A stretch of 64,000 nt of DNA from Oscillospiraceae bacterium NTUH-002-81 (GTDB lineage: Bacteria > Bacillota > Clostridia > Lachnospirales > Lachnospiraceae). The translations under genes and the position numbers were made by a program. The stretch lies in assembly GCA_032620915.1 (NCBI GenBank), contig CP136052.1, positions 2,596,001 through 2,660,000 of the forward strand. The letters run 5' to 3'. Below, one piece after another: positions 8,539 through 18,292 of the stretch (position 1 is its first letter; each line of letters starts with the position of its first letter). A model generated the notes under the pieces. It was given only the letters and a program-made list of their open reading frames with translations, searched no databases and was not told the origin of the DNA.

Positions 8539-9633
8539 CTAACATCCGAAATATGCTGCGATCTCACGCATGCGCTCTGTCTGTTTTACCTGGAAGGGAC
8601 ATCGGCTGTCGCAGTGTCCGCAGGCGATACAGTCGGACGCCCTTTTCTCCAGTGTCTCATAATGCTCTGTTGCCAGAATATCTCCCTGCACAGACAGATC
8701 ATAATATTTGTTGATCAGGCCGATATCCATCCCTGCCGGACAGGGATGGCAATGTCTGCAGTACACGCACTTGCCCACCGCGTCATCCGGGGTAAAGGAA
8801 CCAATGATGGAATAATCCCGTTCCTCCGGGGTGGCATCCAGATAGGCCAGCGCATCCTTCAGCTGTGGGATATTCCCCGGCCCGCCAAGAACCGTCAGCA
8901 CCGCAGGCTTATCCAGCGCATACTGGATACACTGGGGTACGGTCAGCGCCTGATGAAACGGCGACTGTCTGGCATCCAGCAGCTGTCCGGCATTGAAAGG
9001 CTTCATGACAGAGATACCCACGCCCTCCTGCTCGCACCGGCGGTACAGACGCTGTCTTTCGCTGCCGCTTCCGATGGCAAAATCTCCCTGCCCGTAATCG
9101 TACATGGGATTGATGGAAAACATGAGCATATCCAGAATGCCCATATCCAGCACCAGATTGGCCAGCTCCGGCGCATGGGTGGAAAGACCAATGTGGCGCA
9201 CAACACCCTGCTCCTTCATCTGCAGCAGATAATCCAGCACGCCATTTCGTTCATAAATCTCCAGATCTCTCTTCTCATCCAGACAATGGATAAAACCAAA
9301 ATCAATATAATCTGTTTTCAGCATTTTCAACTGCCAGTCCACGGAGCGCTTCACCGCCTCCAGGCTGGTCGTCCATCCATATTCCCCGGAAGTGTAGTCC
9401 GCCCCGAAATGTACCTGCAGCAGCGCTTTGTCCCGCTGTCCCTGCAAGGCCTTTCCGTAGGCCGGAAAAATAGCGGAATGGCCGCCTGCCATGTCAAAGA
9501 AATTGACGCCCTGTTCCAGGGCAACCTGTACCGTTTGGATAATATCTTTTTCTTTCTGTTCTCCCACCACGGAAGAACCCATGCCGATCACACTGATCTG
9601 CTCCTCTCCATGAGGTAATTTTCGATATTCCAT
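8539..9633 (-). CDS. Aldo/keto reductase-like protein with ferredoxin domain, catalytic residues replaced
   Basis: 364 residues with the same plan as the downstream paralogue: an AKR barrel, then CVYCRHCHPCP and CIACGHCDSRCP clusters. Asp47 (FFDMAGG) and His116 (FIH) are kept, but the tyrosine position reads His52 (DMAGGH) and the lysine position reads His75 (LLQVHFG). Since Tyr is the general acid in AKRs, ordinary carbonyl reduction is doubtful; it may act by another chemistry or as a partner of the intact paralogue. Start MEYRKLPHGEEQ. It is probably co-transcribed with the paralogue. Confidence 0.85.
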   Translation of the reverse strand: MEYRKLPHGEEQISVIGMGSSVVGEQKEKDIIQTVQVALEQGVNFFDMAGGHSAIFPAYGKALQGQRDKALLQVHFGADYTSGEYGWTTSLEAVKRSVDWQLKMLKTDYIDFGFIHCLDEKRDLEIYERNGVLDYLLQMKEQGVVRHIGLSTHAPELANLVLDMGILDMLMFSINPMYDYGQGDFAIGSGSERQRLYRRCEQEGVGISVMKPFNAGQLLDARQSPFHQALTVPQCIQYALDKPAVLTVLGGPGNIPQLKDALAYLDATPEERDYSIIGSFTPDDAVGKCVYCRHCHPCPAGMDIGLINKYYDLSVQGDILATEHYETLEKRASDCIACGHCDSRCPFQVKQTERMREIAAYFGC

Positions 9634-9690
9634 TTGTTCTCTCCCCGTTTCTCTTCGACTATTTCCAAACTTTTTCAGTCATAAATATAT

Positions 9691-10461
9691 CTAACACTGT
9701 TCCTGTATGTCTGCTTCTTCATAGAGCACCCGTTCCAGAAAAAGCCCCTGGGCAGGCGCCGTAAACCCGGCTGCCGCACGCTGCTTTTTCTCCAGAATGG
9801 CCGGGATATCCTCCGCCCGTTTGCGCCCGTCTCCCACTTCCAGCAGCGTCCCCGTCAGGATCCTTACCATATTATATAGAAAACCGTCGCCCTCATACCG
9901 GATCAGCAGCAGATTGCCCTGCTGCTCCATGCGGATGGCCCGGATCGTGCGCACTTTGGATTTGCCAGGCGTCCGGTCGATGGTAAAGGAAGAAAAATCG
10001 TTGGTGCCCTCCAGATACCGGGCCGCCCGCTCCATGGCCGCCAGATCCAGCGGTGCCGTATAGTGACAGGCATATTTTCTCCGAAATACGTCCATCTTTT
10101 CCCCCGTATCGATCTGATACCGGTAAATTTTCCCCACAGCGCTGTACCGGCTGTGGAAATCTGCCGCCACCGGGCGGATAGCCAGAAGCCGGATGTCCTC
10201 CGGGAGGGTGCCATTCATCAGCTGCCGGAATGCAGCTCCGTCCAAAATGGGCTTCTTTGTAAAAAAATGAGCGGTCATGGCTTCCGCGTGTACTCCCGCA
10301 TCTGTCCTGCCGCTCCCGATGAGACGCACCGGTTCCCGCAAAATAGCGGCGCATGTCCGCTCCAGCGTTCCCTGTATCGTCTGATCCGTGGAATTCTGCC
10401 GCTGCCAGCCCTGATAGGACGTGCCATCAAAGGCCAGCGTCAGCCGATAATTGTGATTCAT
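9691..10461 (-). CDS. truA: tRNA pseudouridine(38-40) synthase TruA
   Basis: 256 residues, normal length. It isomerises uridines 38-40 in the anticodon stem-loop. The N-terminal FDGTSYQGWQRQ and the catalytic-aspartate motif GSGRTDAGVHA are present, as is the C-terminal FLYNMVRILTGTLLEVG. The GAGGAG in the last codons of the upstream ABC ATPase serves as ribosome site, so truA is translationally linked to the end of the peptide-transporter operon. Confidence 0.95.
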   Translation of the reverse strand: MNHNYRLTLAFDGTSYQGWQRQNSTDQTIQGTLERTCAAILREPVRLIGSGRTDAGVHAEAMTAHFFTKKPILDGAAFRQLMNGTLPEDIRLLAIRPVAADFHSRYSAVGKIYRYQIDTGEKMDVFRRKYACHYTAPLDLAAMERAARYLEGTNDFSSFTIDRTPGKSKVRTIRAIRMEQQGNLLLIRYEGDGFLYNMVRILTGTLLEVGDGRKRAEDIPAILEKKQRAAAGFTAPAQGLFLERVLYEEADIQEQC

Positions 10462-10464
10462 GCC

Positions 10465-11214
10465 TTACTCCTCGTCAAAAGCCATGGCCGCATCCAGCAG
10501 CTCCTTCGTGTACGCTTCCTTCGGATGATCATAGATGTCGTCGATGTCTCCCTGCTCCACGATCCGTCCCTTCTGCATGACCAGCACCCGAGAGCATAGT
10601 TGATAGACCACATTCAGGTCATGAGAAATGAACAGGATGGACAGGCCAAACTCCTGCTTTAATTTCAGCAGAAGATCCAGGATCTGCGCCTGTACCGTCA
10701 CGTCCAGGGCAGATACCGGCTCATCCGCAATGATAAACTTTGCTCCGGAGATCAATGCTGCCGCAATACTGATGCGCTGCCGCTGACCGCCGGAAAGTTC
10801 CCGCGGATAACGTTTCCGATATTCTGTGGAAAGCCCTACTGCCTCCAGCATTTCGCATACTTTTTTCTGCCGTTCTTCCTTTGTATAGCCACCTGCCAGA
10901 CGCAGCGGTTCTTCCAGGATCCATCCCACCCGTTTTACCGGATTTAAGGATCCAAAGGGATCCTGAAAAACAACCTGAGGGCGCTTCGTGTAATGCTTCA
11001 CCGTGCCGTCGTAGCTGTTCAGCATGCCCAGGATCACCTTGCACAGGCTGGACTTGCCGCAGCCGCTCTCTCCCACCAGACCCAGGATCTCATTTTCTTC
11101 TATATAAAAGCTCAGATCGTGAAGCACCACCTTCTTCTCCTTTGGAGAAAACGGTGTCTTCTTCACCATATACCAGGCATTGAGCCCTTCTACCTCCAGT
11201 ACTCTGTCTGCCAT
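10465..11214 (-). CDS. Oligopeptide/nickel-type ABC transporter ATP-binding subunit (OppF/NikE-like)
   Basis: 249 residues. Walker A is [10 protein letters not shown], the signature is [15 protein letters not shown], Walker B is [13 protein letters not shown] and the H-loop is LFISHDL. The [13 protein letters not shown]-loop is typical of the Opp/Dpp/Nik group. It energises import together with the adjacent OppD-like ATPase. It is short compared with OppF proteins (about 300-330), closer to the NikE length. Its ATG overlaps the stop of the upstream ATPase by one base (TGATG), a sign of coupled translation. Confidence 0.9.
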   Translation of the reverse strand: MADRVLEVEGLNAWYMVKKTPFSPKEKKVVLHDLSFYIEENEILGLVGESGCGKSSLCKVILGMLNSYDGTVKHYTKRPQVVFQDPFGSLNPVKRVGWILEEPLRLAGGYTKEERQKKVCEMLEAVGLSTEYRKRYPRELSGGQRQRISIAAALISGAKFIIADEPVSALDVTVQAQILDLLLKLKQEFGLSILFISHDLNVVYQLCSRVLVMQKGRIVEQGDIDDIYDHPKEAYTKELLDAAMAFDEE

Positions 11215-12017
11215 CAGGAGATCCTCCTCTTCTTCCGCGTGGGAATGGCTGCAATGAGATTCTTCGTGTAATCCTCTTTCGGTGCCCGGAAAATCTCTTC
11301 GATGGTTCCCTCTTCCACGATCCGGCCGTCCTTCATGACGATAGCCCGGCTGCAGATCTCTTTCACCACCCGCAGGTTGTGGGAAATGAACAGAATGGTC
11401 ATGCCTGTCGTCTCATTGAGCCGTTTCAGCAGCCGGATGATCTGTGCCTGAATGGTCACATCCAGCGCCGTGGTGGCCTCGTCCGCAATGAGCAGCTTCG
11501 GATTACAGATGATGGCCGATGCGATCATGACACGCTGGCGCATACCGCCGGACAGCTCATGGGGATAACTGTTGTATAATTCCTCCGCATTGGGAAGCTC
11601 CACATCCTTCATGGCCTGGATGGCTCTCGCCTTCCGCTCCGCTGCCGACAGCTCCTTCTGGTGAATGAACAGGCTTTCCTCCACCTGAGGGCCAATTTTC
11701 ATCACCGGATTGAGGGAAGTCATGGGCTCCTGAAACACGATGCTCATATCCTGCCCCTGCAGCCCCCGCATCTCCTCCGCCGTAAGGGAAAACAGTTCTT
11801 TCCCGTCAAAGGTGACGCTGCCGCTGTCAATCACCTGATCACGCTTGCGCAGTCCCATGATACAGTGTACCACCATACTTTTTCCGGATCCGGACTCTCC
11901 CACAATCCCTAAAATTTCTCCCTGCTGCACACCAAATGACACATGCTCGACCACCTGCTGTCTTTCCCCGTTCTCACAGAAAGAAAGCGTAAGATCCTTT
12001 ACATTCAGAAGTTCCAT
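11214..12017 (-). CDS. Oligopeptide/nickel-type ABC transporter ATP-binding subunit (OppD/NikD-like)
   Basis: 267 residues. Walker A is [10 protein letters not shown], the Q-loop region is [19 protein letters not shown], the signature is [15 protein letters not shown], Walker B is [13 protein letters not shown] and the H-loop is LFISHNL. The protein pairs with the OppF-like ATPase to drive the two permeases. The C-terminal extension that carries a 4Fe-4S cluster in many OppD proteins is absent, again nearer to NikD. Confidence 0.9.
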   Translation of the reverse strand: MELLNVKDLTLSFCENGERQQVVEHVSFGVQQGEILGIVGESGSGKSMVVHCIMGLRKRDQVIDSGSVTFDGKELFSLTAEEMRGLQGQDMSIVFQEPMTSLNPVMKIGPQVEESLFIHQKELSAAERKARAIQAMKDVELPNAEELYNSYPHELSGGMRQRVMIASAIICNPKLLIADEATTALDVTIQAQIIRLLKRLNETTGMTILFISHNLRVVKEICSRAIVMKDGRIVEEGTIEEIFRAPKEDYTKNLIAAIPTRKKRRIS

Positions 12018-12035
12018 TGTTTTTCCCTTCCCTGG

Positions 12036-12842
12036 TTATTTCTTCACAGATTTTGCACGCAGGCCTTCGCTGATCAGCGCAAATCCCAGTACGATACAGA
12101 TAATGGTAATACCCGGAAAAACCGCATACCACGGATCCAGATACAGATACGCCTGGGCATCATAGAGCATCCGGCCAAGGCTGGTCTCCGGAGGCTGTAC
12201 GCCCAACCCCAGATAGCTCATGCTGGCCTCCGCCAGCACTGCATTGTTAAAGCCGATGGCTGCCGCCGTCAGCATACTCACAAAGCTGTTCGGCAAAATG
12301 TGTACAAACATGATCCGCAGTGGTCCTGCCCCCATGATCCTTGCGCTCCACACGAAGTCCTGCTGCTTCAGGCGAATGAATTCGCTGCGCACAATCCGGG
12401 CAAAGCTGGGAATGAAAACAATTCCTAAAGCAAGAATAATGTTTCTTTTGCCAGATCCCAGTAGACTGATCAACACCAGCGCCAGCAACACACTGGGAAA
12501 CGATAAAATGACGTCGTTGATCCGCATGATCACATTGTCCAGTGCCCCGCCAACGTATCCGGTGACTGCACCGATGACAGTTCCGATGGCTGCACCGATG
12601 AAAACCGTGCAGACCGCCACGAAACAGGTTGTCCATGCGCCGCTCATGATCCGGCTGAAAATATCTCTGCCGAAGTTGTCCGTTCCCATTATATGCGCCA
12701 TGGTAGGCGCCTGATTTTTCAACATCGCATTCATGGCCGTGGGATCATAGGGCGTCCAGAATTGCCCGATCACTGCCAGAAGCAGTATGCCGCCACCCAG
12801 AATACAACCGATGAGCAAACTCCAGTTTTTCTTTTTCTTCAT
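12036..12842 (-). CDS. ABC transporter permease (OppC/DppC/NikC-like)
   Basis: 268 residues with about six membrane segments. The N-terminus is basic (MKKKKNWSLLIGCILGG), followed by the OppC_N-type first helix and the periplasmic-side motif GTDNFGRDIFSR. The EAA-type loop is around EASMSYLGLGVQPPETSLGRML, typical for DppC/NikC. It forms the membrane channel with the OppB-like permease. AGGAGG precedes the start. Confidence 0.9.
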   Translation of the reverse strand: MKKKKNWSLLIGCILGGGILLLAVIGQFWTPYDPTAMNAMLKNQAPTMAHIMGTDNFGRDIFSRIMSGAWTTCFVAVCTVFIGAAIGTVIGAVTGYVGGALDNVIMRINDVILSFPSVLLALVLISLLGSGKRNIILALGIVFIPSFARIVRSEFIRLKQQDFVWSARIMGAGPLRIMFVHILPNSFVSMLTAAAIGFNNAVLAEASMSYLGLGVQPPETSLGRMLYDAQAYLYLDPWYAVFPGITIICIVLGFALISEGLRAKSVKK

Positions 12843-12854
12843 CTTACGTTCCTC

Positions 12855-13802
12855 CTAGGCTCCCATGCGCACCCGCGGATCGATGAGCTGATACACAACA
12901 TCCACCAGGAAATTGATGATCACCACCAATGCCGTCACATAGGTGACAATGGCCTGCACCACCGGATAATCCCGGTCTGAGATGGCTGTGATCAGCAGTC
13001 TGCCTACCCCCGGCACGGAAAATACCTGCTCCACAATGATGCTGCCCGCCAGGATCTCCGCGATGATCAGCGCCATAAAAGTAACCACCGGGATGAATGC
13101 ATTCTTCAACACATGCCGGTACAACACGGCACGGTCATTGTTGCCCCGGCTGTAAGCCGTCCGCACATAATCCTGTCCCATCTCGCTCAGGACAGAATTG
13201 CGCAGGAACTTTACGACCATGGCGATCTTCGGCAGGGCCACGGCAATAGCCGGAAAGATCAGATATCTGACACAGCCGGAAAAGCTTTCATCCAGCTGCA
13301 CGAATTTGCCCGGCTGAAACCATTTCAGCACCAGGCCAAATATATAAGTAAGGATGATCCCGAGAAAAAACGACGGGATCGCCATTGTTATCTGCGTAAT
13401 GATATTGATGGCCGCATCCGGGAATTTCCCCGAAAAGCGAGCCGAAAGGATCCCCAACGGGATTGATACGATCAGAATCAGTAAAAAGGACATGGCGGCC
13501 AGCAGAACCGTGACCGCAAGGCGGGAAGTCAGAAGACTTGCCACCGTTGTATTATCGTACTTGTAGGACATACCAAAGTCTCCGCGCACGACACCGGAGA
13601 TCCATTGGATGTAACGGGTTGTCACCGGCTGATCCAGCCCCAGTTCATGCTCCAGGGCCGCCACCTGCTCCGGTGTGGCGTCTGTTCCCAGCCGCGTCAG
13701 CGACGCATTGCCCGGAATGACAGAAAAAGCCGCGAAGGTAACCGCTGAAATACACAACAATGTGATAATGAGAGTAATAAATCTTTTTCCAACGTATTTC
13801 AT
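12855..13802 (-). CDS. ABC transporter permease (OppB/DppB/NikB-like)
   Basis: 315 residues from MKYVGKRFITL; the GGAGG immediately upstream sets this start rather than an ATG 12 bases earlier that would overlap it. The first helix and LGLDQPVTTRYIQWISGVVRGDFG are family hallmarks, and the cytoplasmic EAA loop reads YVRTAYSRGNNDRAVLYRHVLKNA. It is the partner of the OppC-like permease in a gene order SBP-B-C-D-F that matches a complete importer. Confidence 0.9.
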   Translation of the reverse strand: MKYVGKRFITLIITLLCISAVTFAAFSVIPGNASLTRLGTDATPEQVAALEHELGLDQPVTTRYIQWISGVVRGDFGMSYKYDNTTVASLLTSRLAVTVLLAAMSFLLILIVSIPLGILSARFSGKFPDAAINIITQITMAIPSFFLGIILTYIFGLVLKWFQPGKFVQLDESFSGCVRYLIFPAIAVALPKIAMVVKFLRNSVLSEMGQDYVRTAYSRGNNDRAVLYRHVLKNAFIPVVTFMALIIAEILAGSIIVEQVFSVPGVGRLLITAISDRDYPVVQAIVTYVTALVVIINFLVDVVYQLIDPRVRMGA

Positions 13803-13846
13803 AGTTACCTCCACGGTCTTTTTAAATTTCTTCTTTTTTCCTGATA

Positions 13847-15427
13847 TTACTTATAATATACACAGGACATATCCTGTGCGGCGATCGGATAGAACTGATA
13901 GCCTGCCAGCTTGCTGTTCACAGCAACAAAGTCGGCCGGATCCTCGATGAATACATTGACAGCATCCTCTGCCAGTACCATCTCTGCCTCTTTGTACAGA
14001 TTGGCCTTCTCGGTATCATCCACCGTTGCTTTGGCCTGTGTAAACAGTTCATCAAATTTGTCGCTCTTGTAATTCATAAAGTTCTTGGCATCTGTGCTCA
14101 CATACTTGGTCAGCCAGTCACTGGGAGCCAGCTTACCGTCCACACCGATAACGGTTGCCTCATATTTTCTGCCCTGATAGCATTCAGACAGCCAGGTGCT
14201 CCACTCTACCAGATCCAGCTTTGCATCAATCCCTACTGCCTTCAGATTCTCTACAATGATCTCAGCGGTGCTCACATGCTGACTGTAAGAGCTGGGAACC
14301 ATGATAGACAGTTCAAATCCATCTGCATAGCCAGCTTCGGTCAGCAGCTCCTTGGCCTTCTCCGGATCATAGCTGTAAAGGCCTTCCGTATCTGCGTTGT
14401 AGTATCTCTCCAGCGCCGGCAGCATATGGGTACCAATGAGATGGCTGGCGCCACCGAACAGGAAGTCATTGATGGATGCACGGTCAACAGCGTAATTCAG
14501 TGCCTGGCGGACAAGCGGGTTGGACAGTGGTTCATAATCATTGTTCAGATACAGCGCATGTACCAGATTCATGCTGCCGTCCACAATGGTAAAGTCATCA
14601 CTGAGAACACTCACCTGATCGGCCGTCAGATAGTTCAGGATATCCAGGGTGCCTGCCTGCAGCTCTGTGAACGCAGTCTCCACATCTGCCACAAACTTAA
14701 AGGTCACCTGATCCAGATAAGCCGGCGTACCCCAGTATCCGTCATATCTCTCCAAAACAATATTCTGTCCCGGTGTGTAAGATACAAACTTGAAGGGGCC
14801 AGTTCCGACAGGGGTTCCTGCCGGATCCTCATTGGATGCCGGAATGATTCCCAGAGTCAGTTCAGAGATAAACTCCGAATTTGCCTCCTTCAGATGAACC
14901 TCCACTGTCTTGTCATCCGGGGTTACCACCTCGTCTACAATAGAAAAAGCGGAGGAATCGCCCTGTTCCTCCGCATAACGTTCGATAGAATACTTAATGT
15001 CATCCACGGTAACCGCACTGCCATCATGGAAGGTCACACCATCTCTGAGTGTAAAGGTATATACCTTTGCATCATCGGAAATCGTGTAATCACTTGCCAC
15101 TGCCGGGGCCAGTTCACCGGCCGGCGTTGCTTTTACCAGTCCTTCATAAAGGTTGAATACAACATTTCTAGTTCCTGCGTCCGTTACTGCATGGGGGTCA
15201 AGACTAACCAGGTCCTGTGTCATACCGACTACGACACTTCCACCCTGTGTTGGTTCACCTGCCGCAGAATCCTCCGACTTCTCTTCCGTCGTGTCTTCTG
15301 CTGTTTCCTGAGAATTATTAGCAGCATCTTTGTCTGCGTTCTTGTCGCCTCCGCATGCGCAGAGTGCAATAGATACAGCGAGTACCATTACTCCTGAGAG
15401 AATCCTTTTCACGGATTTCTTTTTCAT
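13847..15427 (-). CDS. ABC transporter solute-binding lipoprotein (SBP family 5)
   Basis: 526 residues from MKKKSVKRIL, preceded by GAGGT; an ATG 15 bases earlier has a weaker site. The signal peptide ends in a lipobox, with the lipidated cysteine in ALCACGG, followed by an acidic Asn/Asp/Glu-rich linker. The SBP_bac_5 domain shows VVGMTQDLVSLDPH, YTFTLRDGVTFHDG and PLVRQALNYAVDRASI. It captures peptides or a metal chelate outside the membrane; the ligand cannot be inferred. It is the first gene of the importer operon. Confidence 0.92.
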   Translation of the reverse strand: MKKKSVKRILSGVMVLAVSIALCACGGDKNADKDAANNSQETAEDTTEEKSEDSAAGEPTQGGSVVVGMTQDLVSLDPHAVTDAGTRNVVFNLYEGLVKATPAGELAPAVASDYTISDDAKVYTFTLRDGVTFHDGSAVTVDDIKYSIERYAEEQGDSSAFSIVDEVVTPDDKTVEVHLKEANSEFISELTLGIIPASNEDPAGTPVGTGPFKFVSYTPGQNIVLERYDGYWGTPAYLDQVTFKFVADVETAFTELQAGTLDILNYLTADQVSVLSDDFTIVDGSMNLVHALYLNNDYEPLSNPLVRQALNYAVDRASINDFLFGGASHLIGTHMLPALERYYNADTEGLYSYDPEKAKELLTEAGYADGFELSIMVPSSYSQHVSTAEIIVENLKAVGIDAKLDLVEWSTWLSECYQGRKYEATVIGVDGKLAPSDWLTKYVSTDAKNFMNYKSDKFDELFTQAKATVDDTEKANLYKEAEMVLAEDAVNVFIEDPADFVAVNSKLAGYQFYPIAAQDMSCVYYK

Positions 15428-15541
15428 AATTGAATACCTCATTCTTCTAATATTCTCTCATTATTAGATTGTCCCCATCATTATACTACAGATCGCCAAA
15501 AATGCAAGAAAAAACCGCCCGGAAAGCCTGCAAAATACACC

Positions 15542-15572
15542 AAAAAGCGAAGATGAACGAATCACCCTCGCT
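15542..15572 (-). terminator. Rho-independent terminator of the MFS gene
   Basis: On the minus strand AAGCGA...TTCGCTT with an inner GGTGA/TTCATC stem and a TTCG loop is followed by five T residues. The hairpin begins inside the last codons of the MFS gene and contains its TGA. Confidence 0.8.
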
Positions 15573-16716
15573 TCATAAACAGTATTCCTCCAATGATCGC
15601 CGCTGCCACCGCGTAGGCAAAAAACGGAGCAACGGAAGCGCCGCTGCAAAAACCGATCACCCGCAGCACCACCGGAGCCAACGCCGCCCCCAGGTTGCAG
15701 CCCACCAGCACTTCCGAAGTGGCCGTATTCACCAGTGCCAGCGGCAGCCGGTCAGAAACGGTATTGAAGATGCACGTCAGCACCACTGTGTAGAAAAATC
15801 CGCAGAGAACGGCCCCTGTCACCACCAGCGCCAGATTGCCCGCCAGCGCGATGAGCAGCAGCCCCAGTCCCACCAGCAGCATACTGATGGCCGTCAGTTT
15901 TTCCCGGAACAGCTTCTGCAGCCGCCCGAAACTTAAGCCTGAAAAAATGCCCATGGCCAGCATGACGCTTAAGATCACACTGGCACCGGATTCCGTGGTA
16001 AACTGTTTTTCCAGCACCAGCGTGGGAATGCGCATGGTGTTAGAAACGTTGATACAGATCACCGTAAATCCCAGCAGCGCGTAGGGCAGGGTGAAAAGAA
16101 ACTCTCTCCCGGAAAAAGATTTCTGTCTGATCTCTGTCTCTTCTGCGTGGGAAATCCCGGCAGGTGCCTTCACCGGCACAAACAGCAGGTACAGCACCAG
16201 AATACCAAAACCCAGGGCGTACACCCAGAACGCGGCGTTCCAGCGGATTTTTAACAGCTGCCCCGCAGCCAGCGTCATCAGCGCATTGCCCAGCACCTCG
16301 GCAGAGCCTCGGTATCCCAGAAGGGCGGATTTTTCCTGCCCCTGATATCGCTCACTGATGATACTGATGGCCCGGGCGTTGATCATCCCAATTCCTGTCC
16401 CCAGCAGGATCCGGGAACCGAAGATGAGCCAGTAGCTGCTGGTAAACACCGGTGCAATGCCGCCCAGCGTCAGCAGTAACAGGCCGGTGACAATGGCCAT
16501 CCGCTCCCTGAGCAGCCGGGCCAGCCACGCATTCAGGATGATCATCGCCGTCACCGCAAAGGACGGTACCGAGATCAGAAGCTCCACCTGATCCCGCCGG
16601 TAGCCGTCAAAAAATCCCAGCATCTGCGGCAGTACCGTGGATACCGCATAGGCCGAAGTCAGCATCAGCGACAGGGACAATACCGCCAGTTTCTCTGTTG
16701 TTTGTTTTCCGTTCAT
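15562..16716 (-). CDS. MFS transporter
   Basis: 384 residues with about 12 hydrophobic segments, the usual size for a drug or metabolite permease of the major facilitator superfamily. The segments run from LAVLSLSLMLTSAYAVSTV to the C-terminal AVAAAIIGGILF. The conserved loop between helices 2 and 3 (ARLLRERMAIVTGLLLL) is recognisable, and helix 4-5 has GSRILLGTGIGMINARAI. The substrate is unknown. The ribosome site is weak (AGAGAGAAG). About 190 bp of noncoding DNA separate it from rsmH, where I see no further feature. Confidence 0.85.
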   Translation of the reverse strand: MNGKQTTEKLAVLSLSLMLTSAYAVSTVLPQMLGFFDGYRRDQVELLISVPSFAVTAMIILNAWLARLLRERMAIVTGLLLLTLGGIAPVFTSSYWLIFGSRILLGTGIGMINARAISIISERYQGQEKSALLGYRGSAEVLGNALMTLAAGQLLKIRWNAAFWVYALGFGILVLYLLFVPVKAPAGISHAEETEIRQKSFSGREFLFTLPYALLGFTVICINVSNTMRIPTLVLEKQFTTESGASVILSVMLAMGIFSGLSFGRLQKLFREKLTAISMLLVGLGLLLIALAGNLALVVTGAVLCGFFYTVVLTCIFNTVSDRLPLALVNTATSEVLVGCNLGAALAPVVLRVIGFCSGASVAPFFAYAVAAAIIGGILFMKRG

Positions 16717-16909
16717 CTATTTTATCTTCTCTCTTTGTTTCTCACTTTTACTATTTCTATCAATGATTACTATTTACAGATGTACCTCACATTGACTTTC
16801 CTTCTTCCCCAAAACCGCTATATCAGGTGCGCATTTGCTTTCGCTGATCCATACTGTTCTGGATATGCGCAGAATTCAGTCATCCGCTCTGTTTTTCCAA
16901 ACATCCGCT

Positions 16910-17965
16910 TTACTCTGCGCGAACGGCCCACCGCATCTTGGTGGAACGGGCTCTGGGATTCTGCACGCACTCCTGGGCCGAGGGCCGGATCACATCCTTC
17001 GCATAGGCGGAATAGACGCCCGCCCGGTAGCCCTCCTTCAACGCCTGCTTCACCAGTCGATCCTCCCCGGAATGGAAGGTGAGGATGGCCGCCCTGCCGC
17101 CCGGCTTCAGCACCGTGGGCAGCTTTTCCATAAATTCATACAGCACCTCAAACTCATGGTTCACGTCGATGCGCAGCGCCTGGAACGTGCGCTGGCACGT
17201 CTTTTTCACTGCCTCCTTCCGCTCCTTTTCCGGCAGGAAGGACAGCGTCTGTTCAATAACTGCCCGCAGCTTCTCCGTGGTGTCGATGCGGTGCCCTTTC
17301 CGGATCTGGCCGGTGATGGCCGCCGCCAACTCCTCACAGTAGGGCTCGTCAGAATTTTCATAGAGCATTCCGGCCAGCTCCTCCCGGGAAATGGTATCCA
17401 GCCGCTCTGCCGCGCTGACGCCCGCCTCCTGGTTCAGCCGCAGATCCAACGGCCCGTCCACCTTGAAGGAAAAGCCCCGCTTCGGATTGTCGATCTGCAT
17501 GGAGGACACGCCCAGGTCTGCCAGCAGGAAATCAAAGCCCCCGGCCTCTCTGGCGATCTCATCCACGGTACAGAAATTCTGCAGGCGGATGGTCAGCATA
17601 TCCTCACCGAACCCCAGGTCTTCCAGCCGTTTTTTCGTCCGGGCAGACTCTTCCGGGTCCACGTCCGTGGCATACATATGTCCCTGTCCTTTCAGGCATT
17701 CCAGCATGGCCTTCGTGTGGCCACCATAGCCGAGCGTGGCATCAAATCCGGTCTGCCCCGGCTGTATATTGAGAAAATCCAGGATCTCCTTTACCATAAT
17801 GGAAATGTGCATGCCCGCCGGGGTATTGCCCTTGCTGATCACATGGGCCACCGTGTCCTGATATTTTTCCGGCTGCAGTTCCTTATATTTTTCCTCAAAT
17901 TTCTTCGGATATTTTCCTTTATAGCGCACCCGCCGTTTGTGCTCCGGCTGTGTTCCCTGTTCCAT
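16910..17965 (-). CDS. rsmH: 16S rRNA (cytosine(1402)-N4)-methyltransferase, N-terminally extended form
   Basis: 351 residues from MEQGTQPEHKR after AGGAGGAAACACTGC. It methylates N4 of C1402 in the ribosomal P site using SAM. It has the FDATLGYGGHTKAMLE SAM-binding motif, LADLGVSSMQIDNPKRGFSF and the C-terminal AILTFHSGEDRLVK. The N-terminus carries about 40 extra basic residues before HISIMVKEILDFL. The gene stands alone rather than in the division cluster with mraZ and ftsL, so it may be a second, specialised RsmH copy. Confidence 0.88.
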   Translation of the reverse strand: MEQGTQPEHKRRVRYKGKYPKKFEEKYKELQPEKYQDTVAHVISKGNTPAGMHISIMVKEILDFLNIQPGQTGFDATLGYGGHTKAMLECLKGQGHMYATDVDPEESARTKKRLEDLGFGEDMLTIRLQNFCTVDEIAREAGGFDFLLADLGVSSMQIDNPKRGFSFKVDGPLDLRLNQEAGVSAAERLDTISREELAGMLYENSDEPYCEELAAAITGQIRKGHRIDTTEKLRAVIEQTLSFLPEKERKEAVKKTCQRTFQALRIDVNHEFEVLYEFMEKLPTVLKPGGRAAILTFHSGEDRLVKQALKEGYRAGVYSAYAKDVIRPSAQECVQNPRARSTKMRWAVRAE

Positions 17966-18157
17966 GCAGTGTTTCCTCCTGTCATTCATGACGCACTTTG
18001 CGCACGCTTCTGTCTTTGTTCCCCGTCATGTTACTTCTTTGCATTCTAACACAGACGGGATGGTTTTTCCATCCTTTTCCTATCATTCCGCACCATCCAT
18101 TCTGCATCAACATTCCATCCGTCGGTGTAATTTGGCCCGTTTGCTGACCGTCCAGAC

Positions 18158-18262
18158 AGAAAAACCCCTGACAGGAAACCTTAATATGTTCCGCTATAGC
18201 AACCAGTGAATGAAAACACGGAAAGCTATGTAGGGAAGATATCATTTATTTCCTGCCAGGGG
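18158..18262 (-). terminator. Terminator-like long palindrome after the SDR gene
   Basis: On the minus strand CCCCTGGCAGGAAA (18249-18262) pairs with TTTCCTGTCAGGGG (18165-18178) with one mismatch, and the second arm runs into TTTTT. The arms enclose about 70 nt with weaker internal pairing. It probably ends SDR transcripts; the large apical region is unusual. The rest of the 17966-18292 gap holds no gene I can support. Confidence 0.6.
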
Positions 18263-18292
18263 CTATTTTATTGCACTCTTACTTTGTCAAAA

